From: Methylobacterium mesophilicum
GTDB taxonomy: Bacteria > Pseudomonadota > Alphaproteobacteria > Rhizobiales > Beijerinckiaceae
Direction of reading: 5' to 3'
Length of the DNA stretch: 51,181 bases
NCBI RefSeq assembly: GCF_022179445.1
Contig: NZ_BPQU01000033.1
Span: 1-51,181, forward strand
The position numbers and the translations under genes are program-made. Below are positions 1 through 8,041 of the stretch, piece by piece. Under the pieces are notes generated by a model. It made no database searches. It saw nothing but the letters and a program-made list of their open reading frames with translations, and had not been told where the DNA came from. Positions within the stretch are counted from its first letter, which is position 1. Each line of letters opens with the position of its first letter.

Positions 1-8
1 TCTCCCGA

Positions 9-53
9 CCCCTGCTGACGCAGGGGCCACCCTCCCCCGCAGAGGGGGGAGGG
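9..53. repeat. Two adjacent hairpins at the left edge
   Basis: Bases 9-15 pair with 20-26 (7 bp, loop TGAC), and bases 30-38 pair with 45-53 (9 bp, C-rich arm against G-rich arm). They lie just beyond the 3' end of the minus-strand chemoreceptor gene, so they may act in transcript ending, although no T-run follows. The rest of 1-193 shows no gene. Confidence 0.45.
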
Positions 54-193
54 AGCGCGCACCTTCCCTTCCGGATCAGGATCTGCCGGTACCGGCATGT
101 CACCAAAGTGAGATGTGTGAATCCGCAAGCCCCGCAAGCGGCGCGAGGAGAGCACCTCTTCAACGCGCCGGAGCGAAAGCTTAGGCCACCCTC

Positions 194-1933
194 TCAGGCG
201 GCTTTGACCGCGGCGAGGAACGTGGTCACCTCCTGGCCCAGCCCGGAGGCGTAGCGTGCCAAATCCTGCGCGGCGCTCAGCACTTGGCTGGCGGCGGCGC
301 CGGTCTCGCCGGCGGCTTCCCGGACCTCGGCGATGTCGGCGCTGACGGCCTGCGTCCCCTGCGCGGCCTGGGTGACGTTGCGGACGATCTCGCTCGTGGC
401 CGCGCCCTGCTCCTCCATGGCGGCGGCCACGCTCAGGGCGACCGTGCGCATGGCGTCGATCGTACCCCCGATCGTCCGGATCGACTCGACGGCGTGCCGG
501 GTCTCGCTCTGGATCGCGGCGATCTGATGGGCGATCGTGTCGGTGGCCTTGGCGGTCTGGGCCGCCAGGGCCTTCACCTCGCCGGCCACGACGGCAAAAC
601 CCTTGCCGGCCTCCCCGGCCCGGGCGGCCTCGATGGTGGCGTTGAGCGCCAGCAGGTTGGTCTGCCCGGCGATGCCGGCGATCAGGCCCATCACCTCGCT
701 GATCTGGTCCGTGCCCCGGGACAAGACCTGCATCAGGTTGTTCGTGCGGGCTGCGTCGACGCTGGCCTGGTCGGCCATCGTGGAGGACTGGGCGACGCGG
801 GACGCGATCTCCTGGATCGAGGCGGACATCTCCTCGCTGGCGGCGGCCACGGTCTCGACGTTGCTCGACGTCTGCTCCGAGGCGGCCGTGACACGCCCGG
901 ACTGGTCGGTGGTGCGGTGGGCCGTGCGGGTCATCTCCCGGGCGGTGGCCTCCATCTCAACGGCGGCCGCCGACAGGCTCTGGGTCAGCGCGCCGACATG
1001 GGCGTCGAACCGGCCGGTGAGTTCGTCCAGCGCCTGGGCGCGGCGCATTTTGGCGGCGTTCTCGGCGGCGGCGGCCGTCTCGGCGTCCCGCTTGGCGATC
1101 AGCGCGTCCTTGAAGACCTGTACGGCCCGGGCCATCGCGCCGACCTCGTCGCCGCGTTGCTGGTCCGCCACCGGCACCGCGAGGTCGCCGCCGGCGAGCC
1201 CCCGCATCGCCGCGGTCAGGCGCACGATCGGCCGCGACAGGCCGTTGCCGATGAGCACGAGCAGGGCGAGCACCGGGAGCACCAGGCCGGCGGACCAGAG
1301 CGCATTGGTCAGCGCGCGATGGCGCACGGCCGCGTGGACGTCGTCGCGATAGAGGCCGGCGGCGACGACCCAGCCCCAGGGCTTGAACATCTGGACGCTC
1401 GCGACCTTCTCGACCGGCTCTGTCCCGCCCGCGCGCGGCTTCATGTAGTCGACGAAGCCGGCACCGTCGCGCTTGGCGACCTCCACCATCTCGGCGAAGT
1501 AGCGTTTCCCGCCCGGGACGTCGGTCTGCTCCAGAACCACCTTGCCGACGTTCTTGGCGTTGAACGCGTTGGCGATCAGCCGCCCATCCGAATCGAGGAC
1601 GAAGAAATAGTCCGCCTTGCCGAAGCGCAGGGCGCTCACCGCGTCGAGGGCGGCCTTCTGGGCCTGATCGACCGGCATCCGGCCAGCGGAGGCCAGCGCC
1701 TCGTAATGGGCGAGCAGGCTCTGGGCGACGTCGCCGAGGGTCCTGGTCATCAACGCCCGGTCCTCGAGCGCCGAGGAGCGGGTGTCGACGTAGTTCAACC
1801 CGCTGAGGGCGCCGACCGCCGCCAGCACCAGGGCCATCACTGCCGACAGCTTGTGGCGCAGCGTGACGTTCGAGAGGCTCCACCGGGGCGCGGCGTGGCC
1901 CTCGGGCGAGCGGTCGGTCTGCGAGCGTGTCAT
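194..1933 (-). CDS. Methyl-accepting chemotaxis protein (Cache-HAMP-MCP signal)
   Basis: This is an inner-membrane chemoreceptor of about 579 residues that would signal to CheA/CheW. A first membrane helix lies near residues 28-50. It is followed by a periplasmic single-Cache-type sensor region with the family-like string YFFVLDSDGRLIANAF, a second helix near 215-237, a HAMP linker (starting LSRPIVRLTAAM) and the coiled-coil signalling domain. The hairpin tip that contacts CheW/CheA is clear (TNLLALNATIEAARAGEAG). The open frame extends 70 codons further upstream, but that part is Arg/Pro/Gly-rich and unlike a protein, so I start at the ATG at 1933. No chemotaxis kinase genes are adjacent. 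The ligand cannot be read from sequence; Cache sensors often bind small organic acids or amines. Confidence 0.93.
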   Translation of the reverse strand: MTRSQTDRSPEGHAAPRWSLSNVTLRHKLSAVMALVLAAVGALSGLNYVDTRSSALEDRALMTRTLGDVAQSLLAHYEALASAGRMPVDQAQKAALDAVSALRFGKADYFFVLDSDGRLIANAFNAKNVGKVVLEQTDVPGGKRYFAEMVEVAKRDGAGFVDYMKPRAGGTEPVEKVASVQMFKPWGWVVAAGLYRDDVHAAVRHRALTNALWSAGLVLPVLALLVLIGNGLSRPIVRLTAAMRGLAGGDLAVPVADQQRGDEVGAMARAVQVFKDALIAKRDAETAAAAENAAKMRRAQALDELTGRFDAHVGALTQSLSAAAVEMEATAREMTRTAHRTTDQSGRVTAASEQTSSNVETVAAASEEMSASIQEIASRVAQSSTMADQASVDAARTNNLMQVLSRGTDQISEVMGLIAGIAGQTNLLALNATIEAARAGEAGKGFAVVAGEVKALAAQTAKATDTIAHQIAAIQSETRHAVESIRTIGGTIDAMRTVALSVAAAMEEQGAATSEIVRNVTQAAQGTQAVSADIAEVREAAGETGAAASQVLSAAQDLARYASGLGQEVTTFLAAVKAA

Positions 1934-2237
1934 CGGGGCACCGGAAACGGGACGGGTGAAGGCCGTCGGGGGCTGTCGGCGCCGGGGGCGGCACCGCCCG
2001 CGGCGGCCCGGACCCCACGGCACCGTTCCGGGGCGAAGGTTTGACACGGGATTGGTAAAGATTCGGTCCACGCCGGGTATCGACAGCGTATTGAATGCGC
2101 TTCCCAGCCTCGACAAGTCTCCGGACACACATTCGATCGCCATCCCACGCGAAGATCGCGCGGGATCAAGAGATCTACAAGAAAATAATACGAACCTCTT
2201 CGCGGAAGATCTGCCCTCTCCGGCGAGGTTGTGTGCC

Positions 2238-2834
2238 CTATGCGTCGATCCGATAGTGGATCGGCTTGAAGCTGCCGTTGTTCGATTGCAGCGCCGAGCA
2301 GGCGGTCAATCCGATGATCAGGTCTGTCTCGGCGGTGAACACGATCCGGTCTCCCGCCCGGCTCAACGGCGGCTCGACCGTGAGCGCCCCGGTCGTCCCG
2401 TCGATCGGCACGTTCATGAAGCAGTTGAACGCCACCGGGATCGCGTCGGGTGCGATGCCGTAGGGAGCGAGAGCCGCGGCGAGGTTGCCGAAGCAGCCCC
2501 GGTGCGGGTCCGTATCGCCGTAGATGATCCGGAACGTGTCGGCCGAGCACGGCGTCAGCAGGAAGTCGTGGCGCCCGACCGTGTCCTCGACGATGCGCAG
2601 CAGCACGTTCGAGCGGTTCGAGTAGAGCGGGTCTCCGGTGGTCAGGTAGATCCGGCTGGCATAGTCGAGGGTCCGCCCGGACGAGATCGCCTCACCCGTA
2701 TCGTGGCGGTTGTAGGCGACGAGGTCGGCGACCTGCTCCCCGCGCGGGTCGATCACCGTCAGCCGCTGGCCCCGGTCCAGGGTGAACGCGACGCCTGAGC
2801 GCGGCTCGATCTGCTGCACATCCGCTCGGTCCAT
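2238..2834 (-). CDS. Urea carboxylase-associated family protein (DUF1989)
   Basis: This 198-residue protein is of the DUF1989 type, often found next to urea carboxylase or guanidine-degradation genes; its reaction is poorly defined. Visible conserved features are the N-terminal barrel-like stretch (LTVIDPRGEQVADLVAYN), the TPCSAD turn, the HRGCFGNL motif with its Cys and His, and FNCFMNVPID near the C-terminus. The length matches the usual family size. It begins 66 bp after the YqcI-type gene on the same strand, so the two are probably co-transcribed. This suggests it acts on the product or substrate of that enzyme, but that is inference. No urea carboxylase or allophanate hydrolase is in the window. 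Confidence 0.88.
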   Translation of the reverse strand: MDRADVQQIEPRSGVAFTLDRGQRLTVIDPRGEQVADLVAYNRHDTGEAISSGRTLDYASRIYLTTGDPLYSNRSNVLLRIVEDTVGRHDFLLTPCSADTFRIIYGDTDPHRGCFGNLAAALAPYGIAPDAIPVAFNCFMNVPIDGTTGALTVEPPLSRAGDRIVFTAETDLIIGLTACSALQSNNGSFKPIHYRIDA

Positions 2835-2900
2835 GGTGTCTCCGCTCCCGCTTCGGTCCGGCTGGAAACGCGGCAGGCGCCACCGCGATCCGGTGGCGCC

Positions 2901-3659
2901 TCAGGCGCCGCTGGTCGGGACGGTGAGGTCGCGCGGCGAAGCCAGCGGGTGCCAGTCGTCCGTGGCCGGTGCGGTAGGCGCCGCAGGCCGGCCCTGCATC
3001 GGGCAGCGCCACTCCTCGCCGACCACGCGGCCGCTGTACTGGCGTGCCTCGGAGGTTTCGCCGTGGCGCGCCAGCATCGGGTTGAGGCTGCCGGCGAGGG
3101 CCTCGTCGCGCTCCAGGATCGAGGCGCGCAGCTTCTCGTAGCGGCCCTCCGCCCGCAGCCGCTCGAACTGGGCGTGCAGGTTGAACACCAGTACCGGCGA
3201 GGAGAATTGCCGCGCGGGCCGGCTCGCGTTCGGGTGCAGGCCGACCACGAAGAACGCCTCGCCGCCGAAGCTCAGGGAGAAGTGCGGGTTGTCCGGATCG
3301 TCCGCAACGCGGGCGTCGTGGGGCTGGCCGAGCCAGGCATCCTTGTCGGTCAGCGACTGCGCCCGCGCCCACAGGTTCTGCTCGAACGCCTCCTCGGACA
3401 GGTCGCCTGGCCCCTCGAACACCACCGCGAAGCTCTGGAACAGGTCGGGCGCCTCCCGGTAGCGCGCCACGAAGGCGAGCAGGGCCGGGTAGATGCGCAT
3501 GTCGTCCCAGCCCGAGGTGATGTCCCGGGCCACGACGATCTTCATGCGCCCGCGCGACAGCGCCGACTTGGCGCCGACGCAGGGGAACGGTGGATTTCGA
3601 ATGAAGTCGCGGAAGGCCTGGGCACGCGGATGCTCTTGGTCGTCGCGGGGAAACTGCAT
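2901..3659 (-). CDS. YqcI/YcgG-family (GntA-like) heme-dependent N-hydroxylase
   Basis: This 252-residue protein belongs to the YqcI/YcgG family. Characterised members, such as the guanitoxin enzyme GntA and the arginine hydroxylase DcsA, are heme enzymes that N-hydroxylate guanidino groups. The family opening is clear: FRDFIRNPPFPCVGAKSAL, then a central FAVVFEGP segment and the HFSLSFGGEAFFVVGLHPNA block, ending with a C-terminal EWRCPM. I chose the ATG at 3659 because GGAG sits at a suitable distance upstream and homologues begin close to it; the frame is open to 3728 but that part is poorly conserved in style. It is the first gene of a probable operon with the DUF1989 gene. Free arginine, guanidine or another guanidino compound could be the substrate. 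Confidence 0.85.
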   Translation of the reverse strand: MQFPRDDQEHPRAQAFRDFIRNPPFPCVGAKSALSRGRMKIVVARDITSGWDDMRIYPALLAFVARYREAPDLFQSFAVVFEGPGDLSEEAFEQNLWARAQSLTDKDAWLGQPHDARVADDPDNPHFSLSFGGEAFFVVGLHPNASRPARQFSSPVLVFNLHAQFERLRAEGRYEKLRASILERDEALAGSLNPMLARHGETSEARQYSGRVVGEEWRCPMQGRPAAPTAPATDDWHPLASPRDLTVPTSGA

Positions 3660-4212
3660 GCGCTCCGTAGCCCGTATCTGCGCAGGTCCGCCCCGGGAGG
3701 GGGCGCCCGCTGGTCGGGACTCGGGCAACCCCGGTTTCAGGTCGCTGTTCCCGCCTGCGACAGGTCGTCCGGGGAGAAGATGAATCGAAAGCCGTCACGC
3801 GAAGGATCGACGCCGGTGTTCGAAAGACCTGTCGCAATGTTCGGCCGCGGCCCAAACATAGATTAAGGCGGGATAGACTCTGCCCGCACCCGCGCGAATG
3901 TTGCGGGGCCCGTGGCGTGACTTCCCCGGATGGTCAGACGGCACGATCCAGGTCGGAGCCTGTCTGGCCGGTCTTGCCCAACCTCGCCCGCGTGCGAACG
4001 AGGGAGGCCCGCTCGGCTGACACCTGAGGATAAGGGCGGCGGACTGGAGGGGGGCTGATCGGGAGGGGGCGAGCACCCGCTGTCGGATGCTGTGCATCCC
4101 GGGCAAGAGGACGCGACTCTGCGACAGAGCGGGGTCGGCAGGACGTCTTCGTGCAGCCCGCCGAAGTCGCCCCGGGGTCGGCGGCGCGCTTCGGCTCCCG
4201 GGGCGGGCGGCC
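3660..4212. other. Gene-free interval upstream of the YqcI/YcgG gene
   Basis: About 550 bases between the YqcI-type gene and ureE. Open frames cross it, but their translations are Arg/Pro-rich or are shadows of the ureE histidine-rich tail. It should hold the promoter of the YqcI-DUF1989 pair. I could not identify a convincing -35/-10 pair, riboswitch or terminator. Confidence 0.5.
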
Positions 4213-4851
4213 CTAATGGTCGTGGCTGCAGCCCGGACCGTGGACGTGCGCGGGATGCGCATGGTCATGCGTCCCGGCATGGTCGTGCGCGTGATGGTCA
4301 GGGCCGTGGGCGTGCCCGTGATCATGCGCGTGATCGTCGGCGTGTGCGTGGGTATGCCCGTGGTCGTGATCGTGACCATGCCCGTGATGGTCATGGCCGT
4401 GATCGTGCCCGCAGGTGCTGTGGTCGTGCGCGGCCTGCTCGGGCCGGAACGGACGCGAGACCGGGCTCGCGGTGCAGCCCTGCCCGCGCACCAGCTCGGC
4501 ATTGGCCGGCGAGGCCGGGACGTAGAGCACGTCCGCGGCGATCTCGGCGGGGACGTGGTTGCCGCCGAGCTGCCAGGCCAGCCGGGTCAGCCGGGCCGGG
4601 TTCTCGGCGCGCACCTCCAGCAGCGCCTCCGCGGCGGCCCGCACCGCGACGAGTCGGCCGTCCTCCAGGCGCAGGGCGTCGCCGTCCTCCAGCGCCGCCG
4701 CCTTTGCGAGCGCCACCTCGAACCCGAGGCCGCCCTCCGCGACGAGGGATCCGGACGCCGCCTCCCGGCCCGCGTGGTCGAGGCTCACCGTGTCGACGAC
4801 GCGGTCGGGGCGAACCGCGGCCCGGCGGATGATCGTGGTGGCTCTCGACAT
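4213..4851 (-). CDS. ureE: Urease accessory protein UreE, histidine-rich tail
   Basis: UreE is the cytoplasmic nickel metallochaperone that delivers Ni to the urease active site with UreDFG. The protein is 212 residues. It has a UreE N-terminal domain to about residue 70, then the core metal-binding domain (TRLAWQLGGNHVPAEI near residues 90-106, then DVLYVP). The last 70 or so residues are an unusually long tail with about 30 histidines in HDH/HAH repeats, plus two cysteines. His-rich tails bind extra nickel in some UreE proteins. The urease structural genes are not in this window, so this is an isolated accessory gene. A GAGGG lies just upstream of the ATG at 4851. Confidence 0.93.
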   Translation of the reverse strand: MSRATTIIRRAAVRPDRVVDTVSLDHAGREAASGSLVAEGGLGFEVALAKAAALEDGDALRLEDGRLVAVRAAAEALLEVRAENPARLTRLAWQLGGNHVPAEIAADVLYVPASPANAELVRGQGCTASPVSRPFRPEQAAHDHSTCGHDHGHDHHGHGHDHDHGHTHAHADDHAHDHGHAHGPDHHAHDHAGTHDHAHPAHVHGPGCSHDH

Positions 4852-5108
4852 GGGACCCTCGGGGATGGCGCCGCGGCGCCCCGGCCGGAGCGCCGCCTCA
4901 GGCCGGTGGCATAGGGCGAGACGGGAAGCGGGCGCAACTCCGGCCGCCGCCGGTGGGAGGTGCTGGAGCCACGTTCGGGATACGCGAGCGATCGACGGCT
5001 CCGGGCATGGAACCTTAGCCGTAGGGAGAGCATTGCTTTACTGCTAAGCTCACCGCGATCCGCGACGACGACGGCCGGACCGGATGCACTAAGGGAGATC
5101 AGGGGACC

Positions 5109-5378
5109 ATGAAGAAGCTGACCGCAGCCGCCCTCGCCACCATCGCAGCCCTGTCGCTGGGGGCCTGCAACACGCCGGAGGACCGGGCTCTCGGCGGCGC
5201 CGGCCTCGGCGCGCTCACCGGCGCGGCCATCGGTGCGGCCGCCACGGGCCGCGCCGGCGGCGCCCTGGCGGGTGCCGCGATCGGCGGCGCCGGCGGCGCC
5301 ATCGTGGGCGCCTCCACGGCGCCGCGCTGCCCCTACGGCACCTACCGCGACGCCTACGGCAACATCTACTGCCGCTAA
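5109..5378 (+). CDS. Glycine-zipper outer-membrane-type lipoprotein
   Basis: A small lipoprotein of 89 residues. The N-terminus is a lipoprotein signal with the lipobox LGAC (Cys20), so the mature chain should be lipidated. Residues 28-70 are a glycine zipper (repeats such as GAAIGAAATG and GAAIGGAGGAIVG) predicted to insert into or pack against a membrane. The C-terminus carries a short aromatic segment with two Cys (CPYGTYRDAYGNIYC). AGGGGA lies just before the ATG. Proteins of this kind resemble the 17 kDa antigen/YMGG group found throughout alphaproteobacteria; the exact role is unknown. Confidence 0.85.
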   Translation: MKKLTAAALATIAALSLGACNTPEDRALGGAGLGALTGAAIGAAATGRAGGALAGAAIGGAGGAIVGASTAPRCPYGTYRDAYGNIYCR

Positions 5379-5524
5379 AGCCGGGGGGCCGGGCGCGTCC
5401 CGGCCCTTCCGCACCGCCCGAGGAGCGGTTATCCCGGCGTCGGCCGGGGCGTCCCCGGTGCCGGACGCGAAGCCGCCGACATGACCGCACCGAGTCCGCG
5501 TTTCCCCTCGGGATCGGCCCGTCC

Positions 5525-6265
5525 ATGAGCCAGGGGGCCAAACTCCAGGGCCCCTGGGGTAAGCTCGGCGGTGCCGGGCTCGGCCTTGCCGTGGGCGGTC
5601 CGCTCGGGGCGCTGATCGGCGGCGTCGCGGGCCACTTCCTGGTCGACCGGATCGGCGCGCCCTTCGGCCCGACGCCGCGCGACGTGGTGTTCACCACCGG
5701 GCTGGTGGCGCTGGCCGCCAAGATGGCCAAGTCCGACGGCGTCGTGCTGCCCTCCGAGGTCGAGGCGTTCGGCCGGGTCGTCCGCGTCGACGAATCCGCG
5801 CGGTCCGGCGTCGAGCGGCTGTTCGACCTGGCCAAGAAGACCACGAACGGTTTCGAAGCCTACGCGCGTCAGCTCGCGACGACCTTCGGCGACGAGCCCG
5901 CCCTGCTCGAGGACGTGCTCGACGGCCTGTTCCAGATCGCGGGCGCCGACGGCGCGCTGCACGAGGCCGAGGAGCGCTACCTGCGCGCCGTCTCGGCGAT
6001 CTTCGGCTTTGACGATGCTGCCTTCCGGCGGATCGCGGCCCGGCACGTGCGGCTGCCGGACGATCCCTACGCGGTCCTCGGCCTCGACGCGGAGGCCGAC
6101 GAGGCCACCGTCAAGGCCCGTCACCGGGCGCTGGTCGCCGAGCATCACCCCGACCGGGCGCTGGCCCGGGGCCTGCCCGCCGAGGCCGTGACCATCGCGA
6201 CGCGGCGGCTCGCCGCCATCAACGCCGCCTACGACCGGATCGTGCAGCAGCGCGGATCGCGGTGA
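5525..6265 (+). CDS. DjlA-like protein: TerB domain plus C-terminal J-domain
   Basis: This 246-residue co-chaperone-like protein has three parts. A glycine-rich hydrophobic N-terminus (about residues 10-45, GLGLAVGGPLGALIGGVAG) could sit in the membrane. A TerB-like helical domain spans about 55-170 (MAKSDGVVLPSEVEAF; IAGADGALHEAEERYL, both with acidic metal-site character). A C-terminal J-domain starts near 178 (DPYAVLGLDAEADEATV) and has the HPD tripeptide in EHHPDRAL that stimulates DnaK. This layout matches DjlA. In related bacteria such a gene is commonly next to the ampD-like amidase found at 7.2 kb; here a toxin-antitoxin pair lies between them. The 3' end is only 5 bp from the convergent toxin gene. 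Confidence 0.87.
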   Translation: MSQGAKLQGPWGKLGGAGLGLAVGGPLGALIGGVAGHFLVDRIGAPFGPTPRDVVFTTGLVALAAKMAKSDGVVLPSEVEAFGRVVRVDESARSGVERLFDLAKKTTNGFEAYARQLATTFGDEPALLEDVLDGLFQIAGADGALHEAEERYLRAVSAIFGFDDAAFRRIAARHVRLPDDPYAVLGLDAEADEATVKARHRALVAEHHPDRALARGLPAEAVTIATRRLAAINAAYDRIVQQRGSR

Positions 6266-6270
6266 GCGCG

Positions 6271-6672
6271 TCAGACCGCCGGGTCTGAGCAGGAGACGAG
6301 CCGCACAGGATACCGCGTGGCGTGCCGGTCTTCCGAGACGAAGGTCGCATCTTCGCTGATCGCCTGGGCGACGAGCAGGTGATCGAACGGATCGCGATGA
6401 TCGGGGTGCATCGGCAGGCCGCCGAGCACCGCAAGATGTGCGGGGCGGATCTCCAGCCGCATGAACCGGTCGCGCGCAAGGGCGGCGTCGATCTCCGCGA
6501 TATCGGCCTGAAGCTTGCCGATCCGGACCTTGACGACGATCTCCCAGAGCGAGGCGACGCTGACCAGCACGTCGTTGCCTGGATCCGCGATCAGGGCACG
6601 GGCCCGGTGCCCGAGGGGATCGCTGTCGGCGAGCCACCAGAGCAGGGCGTGCGTGTCGAGCAGGAGCCTCAC
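6271..6672 (-). CDS. VapC-like PIN-domain toxin
   Basis: This 133-residue PIN-domain ribonuclease is probably the toxin of a type II toxin-antitoxin pair that cleaves RNA. The acidic active-site residues are visible: Asp6 in LLLDTHALLWW, Glu44 in SLWEIVVK, Asp94 (and Asp97) in DPFDHLLVAQA, and Asp115 in SEDRH. The start is the GTG at 6672. It overlaps the antitoxin stop codon (GTGA) and follows GAGGAG, which indicates translational coupling; the longer open frame upstream is only the shadow of the antitoxin. Size and motif order fit the VapC subgroup that pairs with Phd/YefM-type antitoxins. Confidence 0.9.
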   Translation of the reverse strand: MRLLLDTHALLWWLADSDPLGHRARALIADPGNDVLVSVASLWEIVVKVRIGKLQADIAEIDAALARDRFMRLEIRPAHLAVLGGLPMHPDHRDPFDHLLVAQAISEDATFVSEDRHATRYPVRLVSCSDPAV

Positions 6673-6941
6673 CGCTCCTCGCCCTGCATCGCCGCCAGCA
6701 CCTCCGGCGGGAGCGTGTCGAAATCGGGGGCCATGGCGATCCGGCCACGGAGCATCCCGGGCGTCCGGACCGTGCGGACAGCGTCCGCGGGCGGGTGGAT
6801 CTCGGCCAAGACCTCGCCGCGCGACGTGACCAGGAACGTGTTGCCGTCCCGGGCCTCGCGCAGGAAGCCATCGATGTTGCCCCGGAACGTCTTCACGCCG
6901 ATCCGTCGGGGTGCCGTCTTGTTCCGTACCGGGCCGGCCAT
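6669..6941 (-). CDS. Phd/YefM-type antitoxin partner of the PIN toxin
   Basis: A 90-residue protein upstream of and overlapping the PIN toxin by 4 bp. The N-terminal part (VKTFRGNIDGFLREARDG, then FLVTSRGEVLAEIHPP) has the pattern of Phd/YefM DNA-binding antitoxins. The C-terminal third (GRIAMAPDFDTLPPEVL) is the likely toxin-neutralising tail. The ATG at 6941 is preceded by a strong GGAGGT five bases upstream; the frame is open further but is not convincing there. Such antitoxins usually repress their own promoter together with the toxin, so the operator should lie in about 6942-7145. No clear palindrome was found by eye. Confidence 0.85.
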   Translation of the reverse strand: MAGPVRNKTAPRRIGVKTFRGNIDGFLREARDGNTFLVTSRGEVLAEIHPPADAVRTVRTPGMLRGRIAMAPDFDTLPPEVLAAMQGEER

Positions 6942-7163
6942 CGTCGACCTCCACTGCAGCGCCGCATGTGGGCGCATGGTCCGAACGCCGTCAATGACGG
7001 GCCGGCGCGATCCGGAACTTTCGACGCCGCATCGCGGTGCGAGCCATGGCACAAGGGCAGCGTCCCGGATATCGGAACCCGGACGATGCGCCCGGTCTCT
7101 GGTTTCGCATCGTCGTTTTCCGGAAGCCGGAAACGACCGTTCGGGATGATGCACAAGCCCGCC

Positions 7164-7916
7164 ATGACGCTGACCCCCGACAGCCCCCTCGCCCGCCGCG
7201 TGGCGCCCTCGCCGAACCATGGCGAGCGCCGCGGAGCGCAGCCCGACATGCTGCTCCTGCACTATACCGGCATGGCGAGCGGCGCCGCCGCGCTGGCGCG
7301 GCTGCGGGATCCGCTAAGCGAGGTCTCGGCCCATTACCTCGTGTTCGAGGATGGCGGCATCGTCCAGATGGTGCCGGAGGCCCGGCGCGCCTGGCACGCG
7401 GGCCGGGGCGCCTGGAAGGGCGTGACCGACCTCAACTCCCGCTCGGTCGGGATCGAGATCGTCCATCCCGGCCATGCCGGTGGACTGCCGCCCTATCCGG
7501 ACGCGCAGGTCGATGCCGTGATCGCCCTGGCCCTGGACATCCTGGGGCGCTGGCCGATCCCGCCGGAACGGGTGCTCGGCCATTCCGACATCGCCCCGGA
7601 GCGCAAGGAGGATCCGGGCGAGACCTTTCCCTGGGACCGCCTCGCGGCGGCCGGCGTCGGCCACCGGGTGCCGCCCGCCCGGCTCCGGGACGGGCGGTTC
7701 TTCGCGCAGGGCGATGCCGGACAGCCCGTGGAGGCGCTGCAGGCGATGTTCGCGCTCTACGGCTACGAGCTTCCGGTGACCGGTGTGTTCGACGCGCGCA
7801 CGCACGCGGTGGTCACGGCGTTCCAGCGCCATTTCCGCCAGGAGCGCGTGGACGGCGTGGCCGACGCCTCGACCATCACCACCCTGCGCGACCTGATCGC
7901 CGCGCTACCAGCCTAG
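7164..7916 (+). CDS. ampD: N-acetylmuramoyl-L-alanine amidase, AmpD type with peptidoglycan-binding domain
   Basis: A zinc amidase that splits the bond between N-acetylmuramic acid and L-alanine, normally in recycling of peptidoglycan fragments. About 250 residues: an amidase_2 domain (first zinc His in LLLHYTGMAS; second ligands in LGHSDIAPERKEDPGETF) and a C-terminal PG-binding domain (FALYGYELPVTGVFDARTHA, VTAFQRHFRQ). No signal peptide is seen, so a cytoplasmic place is likely. The start is uncertain among in-frame ATGs at 7146, 7149 and 7164. None has a good ribosome site; 7164 is chosen because homologues begin near MTLTPDSPL. Confidence 0.9.
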   Translation: MTLTPDSPLARRVAPSPNHGERRGAQPDMLLLHYTGMASGAAALARLRDPLSEVSAHYLVFEDGGIVQMVPEARRAWHAGRGAWKGVTDLNSRSVGIEIVHPGHAGGLPPYPDAQVDAVIALALDILGRWPIPPERVLGHSDIAPERKEDPGETFPWDRLAAAGVGHRVPPARLRDGRFFAQGDAGQPVEALQAMFALYGYELPVTGVFDARTHAVVTAFQRHFRQERVDGVADASTITTLRDLIAALPA

Positions 7917-7919
7917 CAC

Positions 7920-8030
7920 CGGGAAATCCCGGGATTCCAAAGGGCTCAGCCCTTTGGCGGGGTTCGGGGGCGGAGCCCACGAGACGTTCCAGGGCTCTGC
8001 CCTGGACCCGCAAAAGGTCCCGGCCTTTTG
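7920..8030. repeat. Cluster of intergenic hairpins (dispersed-repeat type)
   Basis: Four inverted repeats lie in a row between convergent ampD and the TerC gene: 7920-7931; 7937-7944 against 7950-7957 (8 bp, loop CTCAG); 7989-7994 against 8000-8005 (6 bp, loop CTCTG); and 8011-8017 against 8024-8030 (7 bp). The phrases AAAGGGCTCAGCCCTTT and CAGGGCTCTGCCCTG are typical of repeats scattered in Methylobacterium-like genomes. The cluster may also end both converging transcripts. Confidence 0.6.
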
Positions 8031-8041
8031 AAACCTGGACT